Assembly (NCBI GenBank): GCA_002337925.1
Contig: DDHB01000059.1
Span: 61,377-72,330 of the forward strand
Source: Sporomusaceae bacterium UBA1887
GTDB lineage: Bacteria; Bacillota; Negativicutes; Sporomusales; DSM-15969
Direction of reading: 5' to 3'
DNA: 10,954 bases
Shown here: piece after piece, positions 5,232-10,954 of the stretch
Layout: each line of letters opens with the position of its first letter
Position numbering within the stretch: position 1 is the stretch's first letter
Position numbers and translations under genes: made by a program
The notes under the pieces: model-generated
The model's input: only the letters and a program-made list of their open reading frames with translations
What the model was told of the DNA's origin: nothing
Database searches by the model: none

Positions 5232-6116
5232 TTATCGTTTCACTTCTATCTGGGCCATTTTCTCATAAAACCGTATCAACGAACCATGATCATTCTCTCC
5301 CATGCCATCTACTTTGAGAGCCTGCATCATTTCCATTACGGCAGCTGTCATCGGCAGGGGGACGCCTATGCCATGGGCGGTATCCATTACATTGTTCAAA
5401 TCTTTGATATGCAAATTGATACGGAAGCCGGGGTCAAATTTACGGTCCATCACCAGCGGTGCCTTGGCATCAAGCACAGTGCTGCCTGCCAAGCCACCAC
5501 GGATTGCCTGGTAAACCAATTCCGGCTGAACTCCCGCCTTGGCCGCCAATACCAGAGCTTCCGACATGCCGGCAATATTAATGGCCACCATGATCTGATT
5601 AGCCAGCTTGGTAACGTTGCCGGCACCAATATCACCTGTTAACACAACAGAGCCGGCCATGGATTTCATAATCTCGAAGCATTGGTCAAATACCTGCTTT
5701 TTACCACCAACCATAACAGATAAAGTGCCGTCAATCGCCTTTGGCTCACCGCCACTGACAGGTGCATCCAGCATTTCAATGCCGCTTTCAGCCAATTTCT
5801 CAGCCACTTCACGGCTAACCAGCGGCGAAATGGAACTCATGTCAATTACCACGGTCCCCGCCTTAGCTCCCTCAATAATGCCGTCTTTGCCAAGCACAAC
5901 CTGCTTCACATGCGGTGAATTCGGCAACATAGTGATAATGATATCTGTTTGGGCGGCAACATCTTTTGGTGTTGCCGCCGCTACCGCTCCACAGCTAACC
6001 ATTTCATCCACAGCCGCCTGGACCACATCGCAGATAACGAGATTATATCCTTGTTTCAAAAGATTTTTGCTCATCGGTTTTCCCATTATGCCCAAGCCAA
6101 TAAAACCAATTTTCAT
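5232..6116 (-). CDS. garR: 2-hydroxy-3-oxopropionate (tartronate semialdehyde) reductase-type beta-hydroxyacid dehydrogenase
   Basis: A 294-residue member of the beta-hydroxyacid dehydrogenase family, closest in pattern to GarR/GlxR, which reduce tartronate semialdehyde to D-glycerate with NAD(P)H. Hallmarks are the N-terminal nucleotide motif GFIGLGIMG (4-12), the substrate-binding DAPVSGG (117-123), catalytic Lys170 in GNVTKLANQ, and the HIKDL motif (236-240) that completes the active site across the dimer. The length is standard. The ATG at 6114-6116 follows AGGGAG about 10 bases upstream. It is third in the operon, between the GlcG/HbpS-like gene (49-base gap) and gyaR. L-threonate or hydroxyisobutyrate dehydrogenases share these motifs and remain alternatives; the SGG form and the gyaR neighbour favour the tartronate semialdehyde assignment. 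Confidence 0.88.
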   Translation of the reverse strand: MKIGFIGLGIMGKPMSKNLLKQGYNLVICDVVQAAVDEMVSCGAVAAATPKDVAAQTDIIITMLPNSPHVKQVVLGKDGIIEGAKAGTVVIDMSSISPLVSREVAEKLAESGIEMLDAPVSGGEPKAIDGTLSVMVGGKKQVFDQCFEIMKSMAGSVVLTGDIGAGNVTKLANQIMVAINIAGMSEALVLAAKAGVQPELVYQAIRGGLAGSTVLDAKAPLVMDRKFDPGFRINLHIKDLNNVMDTAHGIGVPLPMTAAVMEMMQALKVDGMGENDHGSLIRFYEKMAQIEVKR

Positions 6117-6165
6117 CTAAGATCACTCCCTGAATGATTTCTAGCAGACTGAAATTCGTGAACAA

Positions 6166-6579
6166 TCACTTTAGAAGCTGCTTTACCTCTGCGACCATCA
6201 TAGTTGCTATTGCCAGATCTTCCTCCGGTTTAAGTCCACTGATTCCGGCTCCGCCGATCAATTCATCCTTACCATCTTTTAAAACAACACCGCCAGGTAA
6301 ACCAGTCAGCTTATCATCACAAAAATAACTTGCCGGAATATTTTCACGGTTAAGCCTCTCCAGGAAAGCATCGGTGTCTACACCCATCCGTGCTGCGCTA
6401 TAGGCCTTTCCCTGGGAAAGCGCAATGCTTCGTACAGGCGCTCCATCCATTCGTCCAAAAGCAAGCAAAAAACCATATTTGTCACATACAGCCACACAAA
6501 TTGGCCGTTTAAAATCAGCAGCAGCTTTAGCAATTGCCTTGTCAACCAAGGTTTGCGCCAATTGCAAACTTATCTCCAT
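6166..6579 (-). CDS. GlcG/HbpS (DUF336) family protein
   Basis: A 137-residue single-domain protein of the GlcG/HbpS/PduO C-terminal family. The typical blocks are visible: PICVAVCDKYGFLLAFGRMD (about 25-44), the following helix SIALSQGKAYSAA, LPGGVVLKDGKDELIGGAG (about 94-112) and a C-terminal helix EEDLAIATMMVAEV. No signal peptide is present, so it is cytoplasmic, unlike secreted HbpS. Family members bind haem or cobalamin or assemble as octamers; in glycolate and diol operons their role is not settled. The ATG 6577-6579 has GGAGTGGAG just upstream. It lies 30 bases after the permease gene, so it is co-transcribed and probably supports the same small-hydroxyacid pathway. Family firm, function unknown. 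Confidence 0.85.
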   Translation of the reverse strand: MEISLQLAQTLVDKAIAKAAADFKRPICVAVCDKYGFLLAFGRMDGAPVRSIALSQGKAYSAARMGVDTDAFLERLNRENIPASYFCDDKLTGLPGGVVLKDGKDELIGGAGISGLKPEEDLAIATMMVAEVKQLLK

Positions 6580-6609
6580 TTGTCTCCACTCCTCTAACTA
6601 CGTATTTTT

Positions 6610-7605
6610 CTAATTTGAATGACTGGTATGTTCATCTTCGCAATAAAGACTGGCATTGACTGCAGCCTTGTCAGGTTCCGCGTCATGTACCTTCTTATAC
6701 ATCCACGAAGTCAACAACGGCGTTAAAATTGCAGTAACAATGACTGATGCTGCTACTTGAACGGTAGCAATGGGAGCAACTGCGATGTACGCATGGTCAG
6801 CCATCGCCACAGCTTGCGGGACGGCAGCTGCATTGCCGGCAGTACTAGAAGCTGCAGCACCGGCAATACCGGATCCGCCCAATTTTCTGTCGGCGAGAAT
6901 GCAGACAAAACCTGTGACAGCCCAAACAAATGCGCCTAGTATAATACCTTGAAGCCCTGCCGTCAGAACGGAATTGAGATTAATATTTTGCCCCAAAGTA
7001 AAGGCCATGAAGGGAACAATGAGCGGTTCGTGATCGCCAAAAAAGTTACGCAGATCTTCATCAAGATTCCCCAGTATCGCCCCCATTAAAATAGGTGCTA
7101 CAACCGACAACATCGTAAGCCAGGGAATATTCGCCAAACCGGCGCCGACAAGAAACAGCATTGTCAGAAATGGTCCTGTCTCAATACTCTGAGGCACATA
7201 CGTTCCGGCATCTTCTTTATCACCCATTACGCTGGTGAGGGCCAAAAACATGCCGCCGTTCGTATCACTCATCGCTGCCATTACAGCCAGTGTAGACAGA
7301 CCAAAAAGATCCCCATTAAATAATCTGGACAACGCAAAAGCGATGAGAATTGCGGTACCCACTTTTGCAAACAGAATACCGCAGCCCCGTTTTAACATAC
7401 GCGGAGCCGTTCTTAGTGTCATCTTGGTACCACAAACGAATAAATACATGCCCAGAACGGTAGGATAGCCGACCCCGCTTAACGCCTCCGTGAATCCGCC
7501 GATTTTAAGCAATGTGGGAAAAAATGTATTAATCACCATCCCGATAAATAAGGGAACTACCATAAGTCCGCCTGGCACACGGCTTATTGCCTTCATGATC
7601 TTCAT
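6610..7605 (-). CDS. kdgT: KdgT-family 2-keto-3-deoxygluconate-type permease
   Basis: A 331-residue polytopic inner-membrane protein of the 2-keto-3-deoxygluconate:H+ symporter family. It resembles E. coli KdgT throughout: the start SRVPGGLMVVPLFIGMVINT (8-27), the glycine-rich middle MAAMSDTNGGMFLAL (about 109-123), the ETGPFLTML helix, the GNLDEDLRNFF loop, and the late GSGIAGAAASSTAGNAAAVP block. About ten hydrophobic helices are visible. The hydrophilic tail (residues 306-331) is rich in Asp, Glu and His. ATG 7605 follows AAAAGGAGAG with 8-base spacing. It is the first gene of the operon, behind a sigma-54 promoter. Substrate transported is inferred as a sugar acid or related oxo-acid; the downstream enzymes point to a short hydroxy-acid rather than pectin-derived KDG, since no KDG kinase or aldolase is present. 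Confidence 0.9.
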   Translation of the reverse strand: MKIMKAISRVPGGLMVVPLFIGMVINTFFPTLLKIGGFTEALSGVGYPTVLGMYLFVCGTKMTLRTAPRMLKRGCGILFAKVGTAILIAFALSRLFNGDLFGLSTLAVMAAMSDTNGGMFLALTSVMGDKEDAGTYVPQSIETGPFLTMLFLVGAGLANIPWLTMLSVVAPILMGAILGNLDEDLRNFFGDHEPLIVPFMAFTLGQNINLNSVLTAGLQGIILGAFVWAVTGFVCILADRKLGGSGIAGAAASSTAGNAAAVPQAVAMADHAYIAVAPIATVQVAASVIVTAILTPLLTSWMYKKVHDAEPDKAAVNASLYCEDEHTSHSN

Positions 7606-7620
7606 GCTTTTACTCTCCTT

Positions 7621-7660
7621 TTAGTCGAATATGTGGCTCATATTCTTTTTTAAAGACTAA
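7621..7660 (-). promoter_or_regulatory. Nested hairpins in the kdgT leader
   Basis: Within the predicted 5' untranslated region, GAATATG/CATATTC (7627-7633 with 7639-7645, 5-base loop) is enclosed by TTAGTC/GACTAA (7621-7626 with 7655-7660). The structure ends only about 8 bases from the ribosome binding site of kdgT and could influence its translation. The pairing is seen; the role is inferred. Confidence 0.4.
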
Positions 7661-7707
7661 ATTCGCAGCCCGGGGTACCCTCCTTGTGACATGTATTAAT
7701 TGGAATT

Positions 7708-7721
7708 GTGAAGATCTTCAC
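7708..7721. promoter_or_regulatory. Perfect 14-bp palindrome at the predicted kdgT transcription start
   Basis: GTGAAGATCTTCAC reads the same on both strands. It lies about 12 bases downstream of the GC of the sigma-54 promoter, so it covers the expected start site. A repressor or nucleoid protein bound here would block transcription. The enhancer site of the activator is normally farther upstream, so this is probably a different regulator's operator. Confidence 0.5.
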
Positions 7722-7731
7722 CTAGTTATAA

Positions 7732-7748
7732 TGCATAATCCGTGCCAA
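7732..7748 (-). promoter_or_regulatory. Sigma-54 (RpoN) promoter of the kdgT operon
   Basis: On the minus strand TTGGCACGGATTATGCA contains the -24 GG (7745-7746) and -12 GC (7733-7734) with exactly ten bases between, matching TGGCAC-N5-TTGCA at all but one key base. It lies about 130 bases upstream of kdgT and directly downstream of the terminator of a sigma-54 activator gene, which is the expected context. The start site is predicted near 7721. Confidence 0.88.
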
Positions 7749-7780
7749 CTGCCCAAGCCCAGAATATACTGATAAAAAGA

Positions 7781-7831
7781 AAAAATACCGCAGGTTATGC
7801 TTATTTTTTATGCATAGCTTGCGGTATTTTT
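7781..7831 (-). terminator. Terminator of the sigma-54 activator gene
   Basis: Arms of 20 bases (AAAAATACCGCAGGTTATGC, 7781-7800, and 7812-7831) pair fully apart from two mismatched positions that can form G-U pairs in one strand's RNA. On the minus strand the stem is followed by TTTTTTCTTTTT. It starts 18 bases past the stop at 7850. It isolates the activator transcript from the sigma-54 promoter. Confidence 0.85.
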
Positions 7832-7849
7832 AATCATGCTCATATAAAT

Positions 7850-9768
7850 TTAGTCATCTGACTCCAACTCGGCAAAACGATCCACCGTCATTCGGTCAAT
7901 GCCCAGGCGCCGGGCTGTTTGGCTTTTATTCCAGTCTTCTTCTTGCAGTACACGCCGGATGATTTTCCTCTTAATATCCCGGAAAGTGCCCTGAATTAAT
8001 TCATCATTACCTGAGCCTGCTTGTTGCTTTGGGCCGGCTTGAAGCTCTTCGACCATTAGTCGTACTGTTGGCAGATGGATTTCGCCTTCGATAGCAGTGA
8101 GCACAATACGCTCCATAATATTCTTTAATTCTCTTATATTGCCCGGCCAGGAATATTCACAGATCAGACGTTTCATTTCCTGCGGCAGCTCCATAGCATT
8201 TTTATTGTGTTCGCGGATAAAACGTTTAAAGAAGTGTTCTGCCAGCAGGGGAATATCGTCTGGACGCTCGCGCAGCGAGAGAAGCGGAAGATTGAGCACG
8301 TTCAGCCGGAAAAACAAGTCATTGCGAAAATTACCTGCCATCATTTGTTTTCTCAGATCGATGTTTGTGGCTGCAATCACCCGGATATTAACCGGAATAA
8401 GCGCATCAGAGCCTAAACGCATTACCATACGTTCTTCAAGCACCCGCAGCAACCGTGCCTGAAGCCCCTTTTCCATATCGCCTATCTCATCCAAAATATC
8501 GTCCCGTTATGAGCCAACTCGAAAAGTCCTATCTTACCACCTTTTTTGGCTCCGGTAAAAGCACCCTCGACATAGCCAAACAACTCACTTTCCAATAGCT
8601 GCGAGGGCAAGGCCGCACAATTAACAGCCACAAAAGGTCCCTGCGAGCGCGGACTGCTGGCATGAATACTTTGGGCAAAAAGCTCCTTGCCGGTACCACT
8701 TTCACCTTGAATAAGAACGGTTGCTCCTGTCAGTGAGTAGCCGCGTGCAATCTCAATTAGATTCTTCATCCGGCTGTCATTTGTCAGAATATCATTAAAT
8801 TTATATTTCGTCACAAGCCCTTTTCCGTATAGACTCTGACGGATAGTCCGCTCAGCATCCTGAATCCGCGTTACCTCTTGAAAGGTTGCCACAACACCCT
8901 TTACAACACCATCAATATTTATCGGTATCCGGTTTGTCAGTATATGACCTTCCGGCGCCTTCTGCAACTGCCCAATTTCGTCTTGACCCGACTTCAGCAC
9001 CTCATCGATTCGGGTTTCAGTGATAACTTTATTGATTTTTTTGCCCAAAACCTGACTTTGGCTGACATGAAAAATCTTTTCGGCTACTGGATTCAACAGT
9101 GTAATATTGCCGCTTTCATCAGTTGCCATAATTCCGTCATGCACAAAGTTAAGAATTGCCTGAAGCCGCTGAGTAGCCTTCTGTTCTTCTTCTTGAACCC
9201 GCAGCAAATTCATCGCATCTTCTACCGCCGGCAAAATAGATTCCCGGCCCGAGGTGATTAAACGTACATCCAGTGTGGGAAATTCCAAATGAGTCAGGAC
9301 ACTGGTATCGCCGATAAACGTATTGACGCCATGTTCTTCCATTAAGTACTTAACCCGGGAACGAACATCCTCCCAGTCTGTTTCAACACCGTCAGCAAGA
9401 ATAATCTCGTGAATCGAGATCCCGAGAACCTGTGCTGCCGCCCGGCAGCCGGTAACCGCATTCTTGTAGCCTAAAAGCCCTAAAACCCGCCCGGGACCGG
9501 ATACCGGGTAGATGTTGCGAAATATGTCAAAACCCGTTATCCTGATCTCGACCACAGGAATTTTAACATGCCGCCGGATCATTGAGGCCGTACCGCCCCG
9601 GCTAATAATGATCTTTGCCCCGGCCTTCTCCGCTTTCACTGCTTGTCTCGTTCCTTCTTCTAAACTACCTTCCAATACATCTATCGGCAGATCTAGCTCC
9701 TGTTTGAGTTCACGCGCCAACTGGGCAAATTCTGTATAAGTCGCCACAAGACAAATGTTATTCTTCAT
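7850..9768 (-). pseudogene. PrpR_N-PAS-AAA+-Fis sigma-54-dependent activator, split by a frameshift
   Basis: An enhancer-binding activator of RpoN promoters. In order: a PrpR_N sensor domain (residues 1 to about 185, with IIISRGGTA and PVVEIRITGFD), a PAS domain (about 200-305, ILNFVHDGIMATDESGNITL), an AAA+ domain with Walker A GESGTGKE (355-362) and the sigma-54 contact loop GAFTGA (402-407), and a C-terminal Fis-type helix-turn-helix (SQTARRLGIDRMTVDRF). The first frame (9768 to 8482) ends abnormally right after NGTIF; the second begins DEIGDMEKG at about 8494, which is exactly the Walker B continuation. One base is missing in the four-T run at 8493-8496; restoring it gives about 639 residues, normal for the family. 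It lies upstream of the operon with a sigma-54 promoter and is its likely activator. As read, it could not hydrolyse ATP or activate. The start ATG has AGGGG upstream. Confidence 0.9.
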
Positions 9769-9816
9769 TACTTGTCACCCCTTACAGGACACACTTGCTA
9801 TTACACTTATTTTGAA

Positions 9817-9844
9817 GGACACAACAGAACCGTCCCCCTGTATC
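9817..9844 (+). repeat. REP-like 28-bp repeat, copy A
   Basis: The unit runs GGACACAACAGAACCGTCCC then CCTGTATC, with imperfect complementary ends (GACACA with TGTATC). It ends 2 bases before the stop codon of the iron-sulfur gene at 9847. It matches copy C (10737) in the same orientation at 25 of 28 positions and copy B (10607) in the opposite orientation. Confidence 0.8.
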
Positions 9845-9846
9845 TT

Positions 9847-10473
9847 CTAGCGTGCTTTTCCCCAGGGACACGCTTTTATGCAAACGCCGCAAATCAAAGC
9901 TTCTCCTCCTTGCTTTTTTGCAATGTGGGAAAGGCGGTTTACGCATCTTTTCAAGTCAACCGCTTCTTCTCTTGTATTTGGGCGGTCGTCCCAGGAGGCT
10001 CCATGGATGGCGTTTGCCGGACAGGCATCTTTACATTTTGTGCAATTACCACACCGGTTAGGGATGGGTTGATCAGGCACCAAAGGAGCATTTGTCAACA
10101 GGCAGGAAAGACGAAGACGGGGCCCATATTGAGGATTGATTAAGAGCAGACTCTTTCCTTGCCAGCCAAGACCGGCAGCCTTTGCCACCGCTTTAGCAGA
10201 AATATGTCCCAGCCAATTTATTCTATCAACCGTCTGCGAAGCAGGTATTGCAAGTGCTTTATATCCTAAATTTAGAACTTTACTTTGAAGCATCAAATTG
10301 ATGTGATTCAAAACAAGATTAACTGCTGCATACTGGTGGATATAAAGCGGGGTTGGCTCACATTCAATTTGCTCAAAAATAGTTGGAGAAACTTGAAACG
10401 CTACTACAATAGCTCGCGTAAAACCATCCAACAAATTGGCAGGGACTGTCGTGATACCCTTCAGCCTCTCCAA
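9847..10473 (-). CDS. Epoxyqueuosine reductase (QueG)-like double [4Fe-4S] protein; 5' end uncertain
   Basis: A cytoplasmic iron-sulfur protein of the QueG-like family, with two [4Fe-4S] clusters near the C-terminus. The first motif is Cys141-x2-Cys144-x2-Cys147-x3-Cys151-Pro and the second uses Cys177 and Cys195-x2-Cys198-x3-Cys202-Pro. GLGWQGKSLLLINPQYGPRL (101-120) is typical of the family's middle domain. It is much shorter than true QueG (no HEAT-repeat tail) and is probably a paralog of unknown substrate. The nominal start here is TTG 10473, but in-frame sequence upstream clearly codes the conserved N-terminus (VEQAITKEIKEYALNLGADL then VGIAD) from about 10548. That stretch has no ATG, GTG or TTG before an in-frame TAG at 10561-10563, although GGGGG stands 8 bases before GTA 10546-10548. 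The real start may be lost or mutated. Confidence 0.72.
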   Translation of the reverse strand: MERLKGITTVPANLLDGFTRAIVVAFQVSPTIFEQIECEPTPLYIHQYAAVNLVLNHINLMLQSKVLNLGYKALAIPASQTVDRINWLGHISAKAVAKAAGLGWQGKSLLLINPQYGPRLRLSCLLTNAPLVPDQPIPNRCGNCTKCKDACPANAIHGASWDDRPNTREEAVDLKRCVNRLSHIAKKQGGEALICGVCIKACPWGKAR

Positions 10474-10606
10474 ATCGGCAATACCAACTAAATCAGCACC
10501 TAAGTTTAAAGCGTATTCTTTAATTTCTTTCGTAATAGCTTGTTCTACTGAATTATCCCCCTATGCTTTATTCACCTTTTTGCAGTAGTTTCAAGCCTAA
10601 ATAAAA

Positions 10607-10634
10607 ATACAAGAGGAACGGTTCTCTTGTATCC
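10607..10634 (-). repeat. REP-like 28-bp repeat, copy B (opposite orientation)
   Basis: Forward bases ATACAAGAG (10607-10615) and CTCTTGTAT (10624-10632) form a perfect 9-bp inverted repeat around GAACGGTT. On the minus strand the unit begins GGATACAAGAGAACCG, aligning with copies A and C. The stem could fold in RNA and might act as a weak terminator. Confidence 0.75.
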
Positions 10635-10736
10635 TTAAGATTGCATCAGTAACTATGTTTTTTATTTGACCCTTGCTTTTCATTCGAGATAATATCATTC
10701 ACTCATTACACTACCATTTTATACCTATTTTTAAAA

Positions 10737-10764
10737 GGATACAACAGAACCGTCCCTCTGTGTC
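10737..10764 (+). repeat. REP-like 28-bp repeat, copy C
   Basis: The unit starts GGATACAACAGAACCGTCCC and ends TCTGTGTC, with imperfectly complementary ends. It has the same orientation as copy A, about 920 bases away. No transposase is encoded in the window. Confidence 0.8.
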
Positions 10765-10770
10765 ATTCGC

Positions 10771-10954
10771 TTAATGTCTTGGAGAGCTCTTCATCCAGGC
10801 CTCCACTGCCGCAGCTATTAAAACTTTATTTACCTCCTATGACCCGGAATTTCAATGTGTTCTGCCCTCATGCGCAAGAAACTTCATTACACGTGCCATT
10901 TGCAGAAGTTGTTCCCCAGTTTCCCCAAAGCACAAAAAAGCCTTCCAGCAAAAT
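10771..10954 (-). pseudogene. Coding relics at the right edge
   Basis: On the minus strand an open frame enters from the edge and reads FGETGEQLLQMARVMKFLAH then EGRTH, with a stop at 10852-10854. Fourteen bases later comes AGGAGG (10833-10838) followed by a second short frame, VLIAAAVEAWMKSSPRH, stopping at 10771-10773, with no standard start codon. The composition looks like protein-coding sequence, with the spacing of two coupled genes, but both pieces are very short. I recognise neither. They may be remnants of a decayed operon or small genes with damaged starts. Confidence 0.3.
10933..10954 (-). repeat. Hairpin family copy 3, cut by the right edge
   Basis: The last 22 bases of the window are identical to 623-644, the left arm and loop of the terminator at 624-658. 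The other arm would lie beyond the edge. Its orientation suits termination of a minus-strand gene outside the window. Confidence 0.8.

Noticed and set aside
5286..5642. Plus-strand open frame opposite garR
   Set aside because: It lies fully antisense to a clear dehydrogenase gene, and its composition is that expected from the complement.
8878..9261. Plus-strand open frame opposite the PAS domain
   Set aside because: It is antisense to the activator coding sequence, whose PAS and AAA+ motifs are unmistakable.
9772..10143. Plus-strand open frame opposite the iron-sulfur gene
   Set aside because: It runs antisense through the cysteine motifs and across a REP-like repeat, with no ribosome binding site.

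Overview
The window looks like a chromosomal segment of a diderm, anaerobic Firmicute of the Negativicutes (Sporomusa/Pelosinus-like). The evidence is a mix: Firmicute-style strong AGGAGG ribosome binding sites and moderate AT content, together with a small outer-membrane beta-barrel protein (signal peptide, barrel-like strands, C-terminal Phe), which only a diderm would need. The taxon is an inference. The window is probably a whole contig: base 1 lies in a perfect 36-bp palindrome, and the last bases are half of a hairpin that also occurs inside the window.

Layout. 1-660 (minus strand): the 5' part of an unknown gene running off the left edge, and a small two-helix membrane protein. 661-1740: a broken small gene, an HxlR-type redox regulator, and a divergent antibiotic-biosynthesis-monooxygenase-like gene with a likely operator between the last two. 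1740-2260: mostly non-coding, with at most a decayed small ORF. 2263-2879: outer-membrane protein gene with a frameshift near its 3' end. 3014-4091: a PIN-like nuclease gene (minus) and a divergent small coiled-coil gene (plus). 4135-9768 (all minus): the main system, described below. 9847-10560: an epoxyqueuosine-reductase-like double [4Fe-4S] protein without a normal start codon. 10561-10954: REP-like repeats and coding relics.

The main system is a transport/oxidoreductase operon, in transcription order kdgT-type sugar-acid permease, GlcG/HbpS-family small protein, tartronate-semialdehyde reductase type beta-hydroxyacid dehydrogenase (garR-like), and glyoxylate/hydroxypyruvate reductase type D-2-hydroxyacid dehydrogenase (gyaR-like). 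It is preceded by a textbook sigma-54 promoter (TTGGCAC-N5-ATGCA, exact GG-N10-GC spacing), a perfect 14-bp palindrome at the predicted transcription start, and a leader hairpin. Immediately upstream, on the same strand, is its probable activator: a PrpR_N-PAS-AAA+-Fis sigma-54 enhancer-binding protein, split by a one-base deletion in the Walker B region. The two reductases suggest interconversion of small hydroxy/oxo acids (glyoxylate, hydroxypyruvate, tartronate semialdehyde, glycerate), but no kinase or aldolase is present, so the substrate is open.

Two dispersed repeat families stand out. One is a GCCTTCCAGC...GCTGGAAGGC hairpin (about four places), used as a terminator. The other is a 28-bp REP-like unit containing AGAACCG (three copies), bracketing the iron-sulfur gene. 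Several loci carry single-base lesions, which could be real decay or sequence error.
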